This document shows, one piece after another, positions 41,170 to 53,192 of a DNA stretch of 64,000 bases. Below the pieces are notes generated by a model. The model had not been told where the DNA came from, made no database searches, and saw only the letters and a list, made by a program, of their open reading frames with translations. A program made the translations under genes and the position numbers. The stretch spans positions 48,322 through 112,321 of the forward strand of contig JAPLSA010000023.1 of NCBI GenBank assembly GCA_026398815.1, written 5' to 3'. Every line of letters begins with the position of its first letter. Positions within the stretch are counted from its first letter, which is position 1. Source of the DNA: Gammaproteobacteria bacterium (lineage in GTDB: Bacteria; Pseudomonadota; Gammaproteobacteria; Nevskiales; Nevskiaceae).

Positions 41170-44100
41170 TCAGGCCTTGAACGGCACCGGCGAGGGCCGG
41201 GCGATCACCGGCCCCTGCAGGTAGTCGGCGCCGAGGCGACGCCAGACGGCCGCCTGCGCCTCGCTGCCGATCTCGGTGACCAGGGTCCGCGCGCCGTTCA
41301 GTTTCGCCAGCCGGATCGCCGTCTCGGCCAGCGTCTGTTCGACCTGGTCGTCGACGATCCGGGCAAACGCGCCGGCATCGAGCCGGAGCACCGAGATCGG
41401 CAGCTTGCGCAGCAGGTCGACGTAGTCGATCTGCCGGCCGTCGCGATGGTCGATGGCGGTGCGGCAGCCGAGCGTGCGCAGCGATTCCAGGCAGCGCGCC
41501 GCCTGCTGCGGGAAGCCGGTCAGCAGCTCGTCGCGCAGCAGGAAGCACAGCTTGCCGACCGGCACGCGCGGCTGGCGGTTGATCTGCTCGGCAATGAAGT
41601 CGATCAGGGCGGCGTCGCCCAGCGAATCGGCCGACAGCGGCACCGTGCAGAACGCCAGCCGCGTGCCGAGATCCGGCTGTGCGGCCAGCTTGTCGAACAG
41701 GCTGCGGATCACCCATTGGTCCAGCGGCGCGCCCAGCAGATGTCGTTCCGCCACCGGCAGGAAGGCCGGCAGCGGCGCCCAGAAGCCTTCCTCGTCCTCC
41801 AGTGACAGCAGCACGTCGAACACCTCGCCGTCGTTGGCGTGGCTGCGCGCCGGCTGCACCGACTGGGTGGTCAGGTGGAACAGGCGATGCTCCAGGCCGC
41901 GTTCGATGCGTCGCACCCACAGCAGTTCCTCGTCGACACCGGCCACGGTTTCCAGCTCGGCGCTGTGCAGCAGCACGCCGAGGCTGCCGTGGGCGCGGTC
42001 GCAGGCCAGGCCGGCGCGGCGCATCACTTCGGCCGGTGTATCGATGCCGGCGCCGATCAGGCACAGGCCGATGGCCGGCTGCGGATCGATCCAGTGATCG
42101 CCGACCAGCAGACGCTGGCCGGCGATCTGCTGGCGCAGGGTTTCGGCCTGGCGCAGCGCCTGCTCGGCGGTATCGGCCGGCAGCAGCACGCCGAAGCGGT
42201 CCGGGGCCAGCCGGAACACGTGCTCGGTGCCGCCGAGCAGCGCCGCCAGCCGCTCGCCGCAGCGCGCGGCGACCGCATCGGCATCGCTGTGGCTGCGGCT
42301 TTCGCGCACCTGGCGCAGCTCCGGAAAATCCAGCTTGCCCAGCGCCCAGTGACCCTGCGTGGCGTGCTCGCGGGCTTCGCGGTGCAGTTCGCGCACCCGC
42401 CGTTCGCAGGCCTTGCGGCCGCCGAGCCCGGTCACCGGATCGACGAACTCGGTGCCGGCCGGCGCCGCAGGCGTGCCGTTGCCGGACGACTCGGTAGCGC
42501 CGTCTGCTGCGCCTTCGCGCAGCACGATCACGGCGCCGTTGAGGCGATCGAAACGGCTGCGCAGCGCCACCGCGCGCACGCTGAGCGTACGGCCCGCAGC
42601 GCCGCCGGCCGGCAGCAGCACGACCACCGGATGGTCGACGCGCTGGCTGCCGGTGTGCAGCGGCTGCATCAGATCCGGCAGCGGCGGTCCGTCGGCCGTG
42701 CCGACGCGCGCGGTGAACACGAGGCTGAAAACCCGACCGCGCAGGCTCGCTGCGTCGGCGGCCAGCCACTGCTCGGCCCGGCTGTTGAGATCCTCGATGG
42801 CGCCGCGCTCGTCGAGCACCAGCAGGCCTTCGTCGACGCTTTCGGTCAGCAGCCGCAGCTTTTCGCCGAGCCGCATCAGGGCGTCCTGGGTGCGTAGCCG
42901 CTCGCTGTTCTCGGCGTTCAGCTGGGTGGTGGCGATGTTGGCGCGGTCGCGCATCTCGGCCAGCCGTTCGCTGCGCTCGTTGTGCCAATGGGCGATCTGG
43001 CGCAGTTCGCCGGCGCCGGATTCATCAAGCGTCGGCGTGCGGCCGTCGACCGTGGTGTCGGCCAGCGCCGAACCCATCGCCCGCAGCGGCCGGATCACCA
43101 TCCGGTGCAGCAGCGCGAAGCTCAGCAGCAGCACCAGCGCCGAGCCGCCGAGCGAAACCGCCAGCACCTGTTCGTTGACCCGGCGGGCGCGCTCGCTGCC
43201 CTCGCGGGCCGGCGAGGCGCTGATCAGCAGCCAGCGGCTGCCGGGAATCGCGGCGACCACCGCATGGCCGGCCTCGCCGAACACCGGGTCGACCGCCAGC
43301 CGCAGCGGCACGGCGGCCGGCTCGATGCGGCCGTCGGCGGTGTTCCAGACGCCGGCCAGCAGGTCTTCGGCCGCGTCGCGGTCCAGCTCGCGGGTGTTGT
43401 CCTTCAGCGACGACACCAGGCGGGCGTTATAGCGGGTCGAGCGCAGCGCCGCCGCGCGGAAGGCGTCGTTCCGCTGGCGCAGCTGTCCGGCTGCCTCGGC
43501 GAAGGCCGGCAGGCGTTCGGCCAGCTCGGCCAGCGTCGGCACTGCCGTGTCGTCCTGCAGGCCCAGCGCTTGCCGGGCCAGCGCCGACACCGCCAGCAGC
43601 GCGCCGCGCCGGTCGGCGACCAGCGCGTAGCTGCGATCGTCGCTGCCCGTGCCGAGCAGCTGCCGGCCGAGCTGGGCGAGGTCCAGGCTCACGGTCGCCA
43701 CGCCCTCGAAGCCGCGTCCGCCGGTAATGGCGACGGCGCAGCTGACCACGGGGCGGCCGAGCAGCGGATCGCGGTACGGGGCCGACCAGTGGCAGCCGCG
43801 CATCGTCGTCGGCGCCAGCCGCACCGGCGTGTACCAGGGCTCGCGCCACCAGGCGAGCGCCGCGCTGCGGCCCTCGTCGCCGAGCAGGCGCGCCCGGCCG
43901 TCGGGCAGCAGCGACCAGTGCCGGTCGTCGTGGCGGCTGCCCGGCGCCGTCGACACCGGTTCCGGCCACAGGCCGTAGCCGGCGACCGGCAGACCGGCGA
44001 GCAGGCTGTCGCCGAGTTGCGTCAGCGTGGCGGTATCGCTGCGCGGACCGATCCGGGCCAGCGTCTGGGCGAACTGCTCGACGGCGCGCAGCAGCTGCCG

Positions 44101-44313
44101 GGTTTCGGCCTGCAGGCGCTGGTTGATCGCCATCTCGTGGCGCAGGCTGGCGTCGTCGACACTGCCGACGATCAGCTGCTCGGCCGCGTAGAACGCCACG
44201 GCCGCCAGCAGCGCCAGCAGTCCGGCGAACAGGCAGGCGAGCCGGAACTGCAGGCTCTGGTGCCAGCGCAGGCCGGCGTCGTCGGCGCGCGGCCGGGAAC
44301 GCGTCGAACTCAT
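41170..44313 (-). CDS. Membrane GGDEF-EAL protein with degenerate catalytic motifs
   Basis: About 1047 aa from ATG 44313. Membrane helices at about 23-45 and 382-403 flank a large periplasmic sensor region, then a HAMP-like helix, a coiled segment (about 420-480), a PAS-like domain (about 485-600), GGDEF (about 620-780) and EAL (about 800-1045). The GGDEF signature position reads RLAPDRFGVLL, and the EAL position reads FDVLLSLED. The loop normally DDFGTG reads IDHRDGRQ, although DYLQGPVIARPSP at the end is family-like. Both enzymatic activities are probably lost, so it may be a c-di-GMP-binding or scaffold protein. Confidence 0.85.
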   Translation of the reverse strand: MSSTRSRPRADDAGLRWHQSLQFRLACLFAGLLALLAAVAFYAAEQLIVGSVDDASLRHEMAINQRLQAETRQLLRAVEQFAQTLARIGPRSDTATLTQLGDSLLAGLPVAGYGLWPEPVSTAPGSRHDDRHWSLLPDGRARLLGDEGRSAALAWWREPWYTPVRLAPTTMRGCHWSAPYRDPLLGRPVVSCAVAITGGRGFEGVATVSLDLAQLGRQLLGTGSDDRSYALVADRRGALLAVSALARQALGLQDDTAVPTLAELAERLPAFAEAAGQLRQRNDAFRAAALRSTRYNARLVSSLKDNTRELDRDAAEDLLAGVWNTADGRIEPAAVPLRLAVDPVFGEAGHAVVAAIPGSRWLLISASPAREGSERARRVNEQVLAVSLGGSALVLLLSFALLHRMVIRPLRAMGSALADTTVDGRTPTLDESGAGELRQIAHWHNERSERLAEMRDRANIATTQLNAENSERLRTQDALMRLGEKLRLLTESVDEGLLVLDERGAIEDLNSRAEQWLAADAASLRGRVFSLVFTARVGTADGPPLPDLMQPLHTGSQRVDHPVVVLLPAGGAAGRTLSVRAVALRSRFDRLNGAVIVLREGAADGATESSGNGTPAAPAGTEFVDPVTGLGGRKACERRVRELHREAREHATQGHWALGKLDFPELRQVRESRSHSDADAVAARCGERLAALLGGTEHVFRLAPDRFGVLLPADTAEQALRQAETLRQQIAGQRLLVGDHWIDPQPAIGLCLIGAGIDTPAEVMRRAGLACDRAHGSLGVLLHSAELETVAGVDEELLWVRRIERGLEHRLFHLTTQSVQPARSHANDGEVFDVLLSLEDEEGFWAPLPAFLPVAERHLLGAPLDQWVIRSLFDKLAAQPDLGTRLAFCTVPLSADSLGDAALIDFIAEQINRQPRVPVGKLCFLLRDELLTGFPQQAARCLESLRTLGCRTAIDHRDGRQIDYVDLLRKLPISVLRLDAGAFARIVDDQVEQTLAETAIRLAKLNGARTLVTEIGSEAQAAVWRRLGADYLQGPVIARPSPVPFKA

Positions 44314-44389
44314 TCGGGCAGCGCGGGAAGGCCAGTGGGCATGCCGGCACGATGACATGGAAGCCTCAGTGGAACCAGCGGCTTGCGGC

Positions 44390-45196
44390 TCATGGGCGGC
44401 CTTTGCGCAGGGCGTCCTCGACCAGCAGCGCGCAGCCGCCGTCCGGCCGCGCCGCCGCCACGATCGGCAGCCCGTAGAGCGTGCTCAGCCGGGCCGGCTC
44501 CAGCACCTTTTCGGGGCGACCGGAGGCCATCAGACGACCCTGGGCCAGCAGGCTGACCTGGTCGGCATGGCGCAGCGCCAGGTTCGGGTCTTGCAGGATC
44601 GCCAGCACGCCGACGCCGCGATCGGCCAGTTGCCGCAGGCGCGTCAGCACCTGGTGCTGGAAGGCGAAATCGAGGCTGGCGGTGGGTTCGTCGAGCAGCA
44701 GGTAGCGCGCCGCCGGGTCATCGGTGTCGGCGTGGATCTGGGCCAGTGCCCGGGCCAGCTGCACGCGCGCCCTTTCGCCGCCGGACAGCGCCAGATAGCG
44801 GCGGCCGGACAGCGGGCTGGCGCCGGCCTCGTCGAGTGCTGCGCGGATGGCCGCCTGCTCGGCAGGCGATCGCTCGCGCCGCTGCCACGGCAGGCGGCCC
44901 AGCGCCACCACTTCGTCGACCGAGAACGGAAAGCGCAGTTCGTCGCGCTGCATCATCACCGCACGGCGGCGCGCCAGCTGGGCCGGCGGCCAATCGGGCA
45001 GGGCGCGGTCGTCGAGCGTCACCCGGCCGGCATGCGGGGCGCGGTCACCGGCCAGCAGGCCGAGCAGGGTCGACTTGCCGGCGCCGTTTGGGCCGAGCAG
45101 CACGTGCAGCGTGCCGGGCTCAAGTTGCAGGCTGACGTCGTCGAGCAGCAGGCGGCCGTCGCCGACAAGCGAGACGCCCGTGGCGGCCAAGGTCAT
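44390..45196 (-). CDS. hmuV: ABC transporter ATPase, hemin/iron-complex type (HmuV-like)
   Basis: 268 aa from ATG 45196. Walker A GPNGAGKST, Q-loop VMMQRDEL, signature LSGGERARVQLARAL and Walker B YLLLDEPTASLDF are all intact. The DELRFPFSVDEVVALGR segment is typical of HmuV. It powers import of haem or a related iron/cobalamin ligand through the adjacent FecCD permease, with which it overlaps by an ATGA. No periplasmic binding protein gene or TonB receptor is adjacent, so the ligand is unproven. Confidence 0.88.
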   Translation of the reverse strand: MTLAATGVSLVGDGRLLLDDVSLQLEPGTLHVLLGPNGAGKSTLLGLLAGDRAPHAGRVTLDDRALPDWPPAQLARRRAVMMQRDELRFPFSVDEVVALGRLPWQRRERSPAEQAAIRAALDEAGASPLSGRRYLALSGGERARVQLARALAQIHADTDDPAARYLLLDEPTASLDFAFQHQVLTRLRQLADRGVGVLAILQDPNLALRHADQVSLLAQGRLMASGRPEKVLEPARLSTLYGLPIVAAARPDGGCALLVEDALRKGRP

Positions 45197-46257
45197 GGCA
45201 GGCCGATCCGGCTGCGCATCCGCAACAGCAGCGCCAGGAAGAACGGCGCGCCGAGCGCGGAGGTCAGCGCGCCGACTGGCCATTCCGCCGGTGCCGCCGC
45301 CGTACGGGCGACGGTGTCGGCGAGCGTCAGCAGCAGCGCGCCAAGCAGGGCCGAGGCCGGCAGCAGCAGGCGGTGACCGGGGCCGGCGAGCAGCCGGATC
45401 GCATGCGGCACCACCAGGCCGACGAAGCCGATGACGCCAGCCAGCGACACCGAGGCGCCGGTGGCCAGCACCACGGCGACCAGCAGCCGACGCTTCAGGC
45501 GCTCGACGTCGAGGCCGAGGTGCGCGGCTTCGGTGTCACCGAGCAGCAGCGCGTCGAGGCCGCGCGCCTCGCGCGGCAGCCACAGGGCGACGGCCAGCAG
45601 CACCGGCGCGGCGATGGCGATCTCGTTCCAGCCGGCGCGGCCCAGGTTGCCGTACATCCACAGGGTGAAGCCGCGCAGGCCGGCGTCGTCGGCACGCGCC
45701 GACAGCAGGCCGACCAGCGCGGCGACGAAGGCATTGATCGCGGTGCCGGCCAGCAGCAGCGTGGTCATGTCGGTCTGGCCGTCGCGGCGGGCCAGGCGCA
45801 GCACGATCGCCGCCGCCGCCAGGCCGCCGGCGAAGGCCGCCACCGGCAGGACCAGGCTGGCCGGCAGGGCCAGCCGGCTGGCGAAGCCGGTCAGCGCGGT
45901 ATGGACCAGCGCCGCCGCCAGCGCCGCGCCGGCCGAAACGCCGATCAGGCCCGGCTCGGCCAGCGGATTGCGGAACAGCGCCTGGGCGACCGCTCCGGTC
46001 TGCGCCAGCACCGCGCCGATCAGCACCGCCAGCACGATGCGCGGCAGGCGCAGCTGCAGCAGTGCGGTGGGAGCTGCGCCATCGCCGCCGAGCGCGGACC
46101 AGTCGATGTCGATGGTGCCGGCGTTCAGCGCGACGGCAACCGTCGCCAGCAGCAGCGCCAGCAGGCCGGGAATCAGCAGGGGGCGGGCGAAGCCGGGGAG
46201 CATGGACGGCGAGAAGAGGGCAGGGAGAGCCGGGGCGGAGAGCAGCGGCCTGACCAT
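45193..46257 (-). CDS. hmuU: FecCD-family ABC permease, hemin/iron-complex type (HmuU-like)
   Basis: 354 aa from ATG 46257 (ATG 46203 also possible). About nine to ten hydrophobic segments. LRLPRIVLAVLIGAVLAQTG, FRNPLAEPGLIGVSAGAALA, GTAINAFVAALVGLL and IGFVGLVVPHAIRLLAGPGH are FecCD signatures; the last holds the ATPase-contact EAA-like loop. It sits upstream of, and overlaps, the ATPase gene. The binding-protein gene usual in such operons is missing on both sides. Confidence 0.9.
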   Translation of the reverse strand: MVRPLLSAPALPALFSPSMLPGFARPLLIPGLLALLLATVAVALNAGTIDIDWSALGGDGAAPTALLQLRLPRIVLAVLIGAVLAQTGAVAQALFRNPLAEPGLIGVSAGAALAAALVHTALTGFASRLALPASLVLPVAAFAGGLAAAAIVLRLARRDGQTDMTTLLLAGTAINAFVAALVGLLSARADDAGLRGFTLWMYGNLGRAGWNEIAIAAPVLLAVALWLPREARGLDALLLGDTEAAHLGLDVERLKRRLLVAVVLATGASVSLAGVIGFVGLVVPHAIRLLAGPGHRLLLPASALLGALLLTLADTVARTAAAPAEWPVGALTSALGAPFFLALLLRMRSRIGLP

Positions 46258-46391
46258 TTTGGCAGCTTGATCGCGGCTGATCACGATGCCCTGCGGCCGC
46301 CCTGCCGGTCGGGCCGTCGGCAGTCGGCCGCTGATATACTCGCGCCCTGCGTCGCCGGTCGTGGGCGGCAGGAATCCGGCGCGAGCACCGG

Positions 46392-46473
46392 GCGAGAGTG
46401 GCGGAATTGGTAGACGCACTGGATTTAGGTTCCAGCGCCGCAAGGCGTGCGAGTTCGAGTCTCGCCTTTCGCA
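46392..46473 (+). tRNA. tRNA-Leu (UAG)
   Basis: The acceptor GCGAGAG pairs with CTTTCGC, the D-arm is GGCGGAATTGGTAGACGC, and the anticodon loop ATTTAGG gives UAG. A long variable arm (CGCCGCAAGGCGT) and T-arm GAGTTCGAGTC follow. The 3' CCA is not encoded; the sequence reads CAC after the discriminator A. Confidence 0.95.
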
Positions 46474-46617
46474 CACCCGCAATCCGCGCCGCTGACGCTC
46501 ATCCCGACGGCCGGTTGCCGCCGTGAACCCGCAGACCGCGCACAACAGACCGCCGGGAGGCCCCACCCGGGCAAGGCGGCCACCCATCATCATCACAATC
46601 TCGAAGAGTCTTTAACG

Positions 46618-47955
46618 ATGGAAGTTCAAGTCGAATCCGCCGGCGGCCTGCTGCGCCGGCTGCATGTCACGATCCCGGCCGATCGTTTCGAGCACGAAAT
46701 CGGCGAGCGCCTGAAGCGTCTTGCCAGCCGCGTGCGGGTTCCGGGCTTCCGTCCGGGCAAGGCGCCGCTGAAGGTGATCCAGCAGCAGTACGGCGCCGAT
46801 GCGCGCAACGACGCGGTCAGCGAACTGGTGCGCACCACCTGGCCGCAGGCGCTTGACCAGGTCAAGATCCAGCCGGCCAGCCAGCCGAACTTCCAGGTCA
46901 CCACCGAAGCGGTCGGCCAGCCGCTGGTCTACGTCGCCAGCTTCGACGTCTACCCGGATATCACGCTGGGCGATCTGTCGAGCCTCAAGCTGGTGCGTCC
47001 GCAGGTCGAGGTGACCGATGCCGATGTCGAGCGCCTGATCGACAATCTGCGCAAGTCGCGCCGCACGCTGGCAGTGGTCGAACGGCCGGCCCAGCAGGGC
47101 GACGTGGTGACGCTCGATTTCGAAGGCAAGCTCGACGGCGAAGCCTTCCAGGGCGGCAAGAGCGACAACGCCTCGGTCGAGATCGGCGAGCGCCGCTTCC
47201 TGCCGGACCTCGAAGACGGCCTGATCGGCCACGCCGCCGGCGAAACCTTCGATGTCGAGGTGAATTTCCCGGCCGACTACCGCAACGAAGCGCTGGCCGG
47301 CAAGAAGACCGTGTTCACCGTCACCCTCAAGGAAGTGCGTGAAGCGCGCCTGCCGGAGATCGACGAGGCGTTCCTGACTGCTCACGGCATCGAGGAAGGC
47401 GGCGAAGCGGGCCTGCGCGCCAAGTGCCGCGAAGCGCTGGAAACCGAGCGCAACAAGGCAGTCAACAACCGCCTGAAGCGTGAAGTGATGGAGCAGCTGT
47501 TCGACCTGCACCCGATCGACGTGCCGGCGGGCCTGGTGGCCGAGGAAGTCGAGCGCATGCGTGCCGAGACCGCCAACCGGATCGGCGCCAACAACCCGGC
47601 CCAGAAGCTGAAGCCGGAACAGCTGCGCGCGATGCTGCCGGCGGAAATGTTCGAGCCGTCGGCCAAGCGCCGCGTGGCGCTGGGCCTGCTGATCGGCGAG
47701 ATCATCAACGCCCGCAACGTGCAGTTCGATCCGGCCCGCGTCGAAGCGGCGCTGTCGACGATCGCCGCCGATTTCGAGGACCCGTCCGAAGTGGTGAAGA
47801 TGTACCAGCAGCGCCAGGACCTGATGCAGGGCCTGCGCAGCGTGGTGATCGAGGAACAGGTTGTCGAACTGCTGGTCGCCGGCGCCCAGGTGACCGACGA
47901 AGCGATGTCGCTCGAAGACTTGTTGAAATCGCAGAATCAGGCCCAACCTGCCTGA
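46618..47955 (+). CDS. tig: Trigger factor (ribosome-associated chaperone and prolyl isomerase)
   Basis: 445 aa from ATG 46618. VPGFRPGKAPLKVI is the ribosome-docking GFRxGKxP motif. About 155-245 is the FKBP-type PPIase domain (GDVVTLDFEGKLDGEAFQGG), and the C-terminal helical arms follow (about 250-445). It binds nascent chains near the exit tunnel. It heads the tig-clpP-clpX-lon block. An upstream tRNA-Leu ends 145 bp before the start. Confidence 0.97.
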   Translation: MEVQVESAGGLLRRLHVTIPADRFEHEIGERLKRLASRVRVPGFRPGKAPLKVIQQQYGADARNDAVSELVRTTWPQALDQVKIQPASQPNFQVTTEAVGQPLVYVASFDVYPDITLGDLSSLKLVRPQVEVTDADVERLIDNLRKSRRTLAVVERPAQQGDVVTLDFEGKLDGEAFQGGKSDNASVEIGERRFLPDLEDGLIGHAAGETFDVEVNFPADYRNEALAGKKTVFTVTLKEVREARLPEIDEAFLTAHGIEEGGEAGLRAKCREALETERNKAVNNRLKREVMEQLFDLHPIDVPAGLVAEEVERMRAETANRIGANNPAQKLKPEQLRAMLPAEMFEPSAKRRVALGLLIGEIINARNVQFDPARVEAALSTIAADFEDPSEVVKMYQQRQDLMQGLRSVVIEEQVVELLVAGAQVTDEAMSLEDLLKSQNQAQPA

Positions 47956-48039
47956 GAGCGCCGGCGAGGAGCCGGCGGCACGCGCCGGCTGCCGATGGCC
48001 GGCGCGTCCCGACTACACCGATAACCACTGGAAATTCGA

Positions 48040-48660
48040 ATGACTGACCTCCGCAACCGCTCGCAGCTGGTCCCGATGGTGGTCGAGCAGACCGCCCGCG
48101 GCGAACGCGCGTTCGACATCTATTCGCGCCTGCTGAAGGAGCGCGTGATCTTCCTCGTCGGTCCGATCGACGACCACATGGCGAACCTGGTGGTCGCCCA
48201 GCTGCTGTTCCTGGAGTCGGAGAACCCCGACAAGGACATCCACCTGTACATCAACTCGCCGGGTGGCGTGATCACCTCGGGCCTGTCGATCTACGACACG
48301 ATGAAGTTCATCAAGCCGGACGTGTCGACGATGTGCATCGGCCAGGCGGCCAGCATGGGCGCCTTCCTGCTGTCGGCCGGCACCAAGGGCAAGCGTTACG
48401 CGCTGCCGAACTCGCGGGTGATGATCCACCAGCCGTCCGGTGGCGCCCAGGGCCAGGCGACCGACATCGAGATCCAGGCGCGGGAAATCCTGTACCTGCG
48501 CGAAAAGCTGAACCGCCTGATGGCCGACCATTGCAGCCAGCCGATCGAGAAGGTGGCCAGCGATGTCGAGCGCGACTACTTCATGAACTCCGAGCAGGCC
48601 AAGGCCTACGGCCTGATCGACCAGATCATCGACAAGCGCGCGGCGGCACCGGCGGCCTGA
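48040..48660 (+). CDS. clpP: ATP-dependent Clp protease proteolytic subunit ClpP
   Basis: 206 aa. [20 protein letters not shown], the catalytic Ser in [14 protein letters not shown], His in [10 protein letters not shown] and Asp in [10 protein letters not shown] form the triad. [14 protein letters not shown] is the hydrophobic-pocket region near the N-terminus; a short propeptide is expected. It forms the tetradecameric chamber partnered by ClpX, encoded 136 bp downstream. Confidence 0.98.
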   Translation: MTDLRNRSQLVPMVVEQTARGERAFDIYSRLLKERVIFLVGPIDDHMANLVVAQLLFLESENPDKDIHLYINSPGGVITSGLSIYDTMKFIKPDVSTMCIGQAASMGAFLLSAGTKGKRYALPNSRVMIHQPSGGAQGQATDIEIQAREILYLREKLNRLMADHCSQPIEKVASDVERDYFMNSEQAKAYGLIDQIIDKRAAAPAA

Positions 48661-48666
48661 CGCAAT

Positions 48667-48728
48667 CCCGTGCCGCAGGTCCTGCGCCGGATTTCCGACG
48701 CCGGGCAGGACCCGCGACACAGCACGGG
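48667..48728. repeat. Nested long stem-loop between clpP and clpX
   Basis: CCCGTGC (48667-48673) pairs with GCACGGG (48722-48728), and inside it GGTCCTGC (48678-48685) pairs with GCAGGACC (48705-48712). There is no T tract, so it is not a classical terminator; it could be an attenuating or mRNA-stabilising structure. Confidence 0.6.
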
Positions 48729-48760
48729 AATTGCAGTCATTCCGTTGTCACCTGACATGA

Positions 48761-48769
48761 TGCTATAAG
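48761..48769 (+). promoter_or_regulatory. Extended -10 promoter candidate for clpX
   Basis: TGCTATAAG matches the TGnTATAAT extended -10 pattern with one mismatch. Initiation would be near 48776, about 20 nt before the clpX ATG. No well-spaced -35 box; TTGTCA at 48745 is only 13 bp away. Confidence 0.5.
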
Positions 48770-48796
48770 GATTCAGAACCTTGATTGAGGTCGGAA

Positions 48797-50074
48797 ATGC
48801 CTGACAACGTACGCAGCGGCACGCAAGGTGGCCGTGTGCTGTATTGCTCGTTCTGCGGCAAGAGCGAGCATGAAGTCCGCAAGCTGATCGCGGGCCCGTC
48901 GGTGTACATCTGCGACGAATGCGTCGATTTGTGCAACGACATCATCCGCGAGGAAGTGCACGCCAAGCCGCAGGTCAAGGGCTTGCCGAAGCCGCAGGAA
49001 ATCCGCGCGGTGCTCGACGAGTACGTCATTGGCCAGGACCAGGCCAAGAAGGTGCTGTCGGTGGCCGTGTACAACCACTACAAGCGTCTGAGCCAGAAGG
49101 GCTCGACGGATGGCGTGGAACTGTCGAAGTCGAACATCCTGCTGATTGGCCCGACCGGCTCCGGCAAGACGCTGCTGGCGGAAACGCTGGCGCGGCTGCT
49201 CGACGTGCCGTTCGCGATCGCCGATGCAACGACGCTGACCGAAGCCGGCTATGTCGGCGAGGACGTCGAGAACATCATTCAGCGCTTGCTGCAGAAGTGC
49301 GATTACGACGTCGAGAAGGCGCAGCGCGGCATCGTCTACATCGACGAGATCGACAAGATCTCGCGCAAGAGCGAAAACCCGTCGATCACCCGCGACGTGT
49401 CCGGCGAAGGCGTGCAGCAGGCGCTGCTCAAGCTGATCGAAGGCACCATCGCCAGCGTGCCGCCGCAGGGCGGCCGCAAGCATCCGCAGCAGGAGTTCCT
49501 GCAGGTCAACACGGCCGGCATCCTGTTCATCTGTGGCGGTGCCTTCGCGGGCCTCGACAAGGTGATCCAGCACCGCACCGAGAAAACCGGCATCGGCTTC
49601 GGCGCCGATGTGAAGTCGCAGAAAGATGCGGCGCAGGTGTCGAAGATGCTGCTGGGCGTCGAGCCCGAGGACCTGATCCGCTACGGCCTGATTCCCGAGT
49701 TCGTCGGTCGCCTTCCGGTGCTCGCCGTGCTGGAAGAGCTGGATGAAAAGGCGCTGATCTCGATCCTCAAGGAGCCGAAGAACGCGCTGGTCAAGCAGTT
49801 CGCCAAGCTGTTCCAGATGGAAGGCTGCCAGCTGGAGTTCCGCGAGGACGCGCTGAATGCCATCGCCCGGAAGGCACGCGATCGCAAGACCGGTGCCCGC
49901 GGCCTGCGCACGATCCTGGAGACGATCCTGCTCGACGTGATGTACGACCTCCCGTCGATGCAGAACGTGTCGAAAGTGGTGGTCGACGAGTCGGTGGTGA
50001 AAGGCGAGGCAAAGCCGTTCATCGTCTACGAGAACCTCGAGGCGCCGCGCCGCGACGTCAAGAACTCGGCCTGA
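48797..50074 (+). CDS. clpX: ClpXP unfoldase subunit ClpX
   Basis: 425 aa from ATG 48797 (ATG 48785 in frame is 4 codons earlier). The N-terminal zinc-binding domain has Cys17-x2-Cys20 (CSFCGK) and CDECVDLC. The AAA+ module has [18 protein letters not shown] (Walker A), [11 protein letters not shown] (Walker B) and the sensor/RKH region [27 protein letters not shown] and [12 protein letters not shown] follow. It unfolds substrates for ClpP. A strong terminator follows at 50094. Confidence 0.98.
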   Translation: MPDNVRSGTQGGRVLYCSFCGKSEHEVRKLIAGPSVYICDECVDLCNDIIREEVHAKPQVKGLPKPQEIRAVLDEYVIGQDQAKKVLSVAVYNHYKRLSQKGSTDGVELSKSNILLIGPTGSGKTLLAETLARLLDVPFAIADATTLTEAGYVGEDVENIIQRLLQKCDYDVEKAQRGIVYIDEIDKISRKSENPSITRDVSGEGVQQALLKLIEGTIASVPPQGGRKHPQQEFLQVNTAGILFICGGAFAGLDKVIQHRTEKTGIGFGADVKSQKDAAQVSKMLLGVEPEDLIRYGLIPEFVGRLPVLAVLEELDEKALISILKEPKNALVKQFAKLFQMEGCQLEFREDALNAIARKARDRKTGARGLRTILETILLDVMYDLPSMQNVSKVVVDESVVKGEAKPFIVYENLEAPRRDVKNSA

Positions 50075-50093
50075 CGCGCTTTAGGCTGTCGAG

Positions 50094-50126
50094 AACCCGC
50101 CCCGGCTGTCCGCGGCGGGTTTTTTT
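50094..50126 (+). terminator. Rho-independent terminator after clpX
   Basis: AACCCGCC (50094-50101) pairs with GGCGGGTT (50114-50121), followed by a tract of seven T. Confidence 0.93.
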
Positions 50127-50223
50127 GTTCAAAGGGGCCGATCAGCGGCTGCGCCGCGCTTGAAAAGGCCGGTGCGGGACGCACCTCCCACGTACTGCAT
50201 AATCACCGAAACGTCTTATTCCG

Positions 50224-52650
<2,427 letters not shown>

Positions 52651-52678
52651 TCGAGTCGCCGGATCGCGTCCGACGAGG

Positions 52679-52716
52679 CTTCACTGCAGCCTGCGCTGCT
52701 GCAGTGAAGTTTCGTT
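52679..52716 (+). terminator. Rho-independent terminator after lon
   Basis: CTTCACTGCAGC (52679-52690) pairs perfectly with GCTGCAGTGAAG (52698-52709) around a 7-nt loop, followed by TTTCGTT. The T tract is short and overlaps the hupB -35 box. Confidence 0.75.
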
Positions 52717-52743
52717 GACGCTCCTGGACCTGCTTGATATAAG
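52715..52743 (+). promoter_or_regulatory. Sigma70 promoter of hupB
   Basis: TTGACG (52715-52720) and TATAAG (52738-52743) are spaced exactly 17 bp apart. Initiation near 52750 gives a leader of about 135 nt before the hupB ATG. Confidence 0.8.
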
Positions 52744-52884
52744 GCGTGTTCCGATGCTCGGCCGCGCAATTTCTGCCGGCGGCTTTCCGCTACAGCAAGC
52801 CCTTCAAGTCCCCGGCATTCTGCAGCGGGCCTGATTGCCAGCATCGGCTCACGTCGATCAAACCATTCGAGGGGACGCACTTAC

Positions 52885-53157
52885 ATGAACAAATCCGAGC
52901 TGATTGCTGCCGTCGCCGAAAAATCGGGACTTACCAAGACTGACGCCGGCAACGCCATCGACTCTCTCATCGATGTGATTGCAGCCGCACTGAAGAGCGA
53001 CGACAAGGTTTCTCTGGTAGGATTCGGCACGTTTTCGAACCGCACGCGCGCTGCTCGTACTGGCCGCAACCCGAAGACGGGCAAGACCCTCACGATCGAA
53101 GCCAGCAAGAATCCAACGTTCAAGGCTGGCAAAGCGCTGAAGGATGCGGTAAAGTAG
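52885..53157 (+). CDS. hupB: DNA-binding protein HU (beta type)
   Basis: 90 aa, the standard length. MNKSELIAAVAEKSGLTKTD is the dimerisation start, LVGFGTFSNRTRAARTGRNP is the HU signature that leads into the DNA-gripping arm, and FKAGKALKDAVK the C-terminus. It is a nucleoid-associated dimer that bends DNA without strong sequence preference. lon-hupB order is conserved; two tRNA genes and ppiD follow. Confidence 0.98.
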   Translation: MNKSELIAAVAEKSGLTKTDAGNAIDSLIDVIAAALKSDDKVSLVGFGTFSNRTRAARTGRNPKTGKTLTIEASKNPTFKAGKALKDAVK

Positions 53158-53192
53158 CAAACCAGTTCGGGAGTGACAGCCCGAAACGAGAA

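Noticed and set aside
50159..50193. Sigma32 heat-shock promoter for lon
   Set aside because: CTTGAAA is a good -35 match, but the best -10-like sequence (TCCCACGT) is imperfect and the 20-bp spacing is too long.
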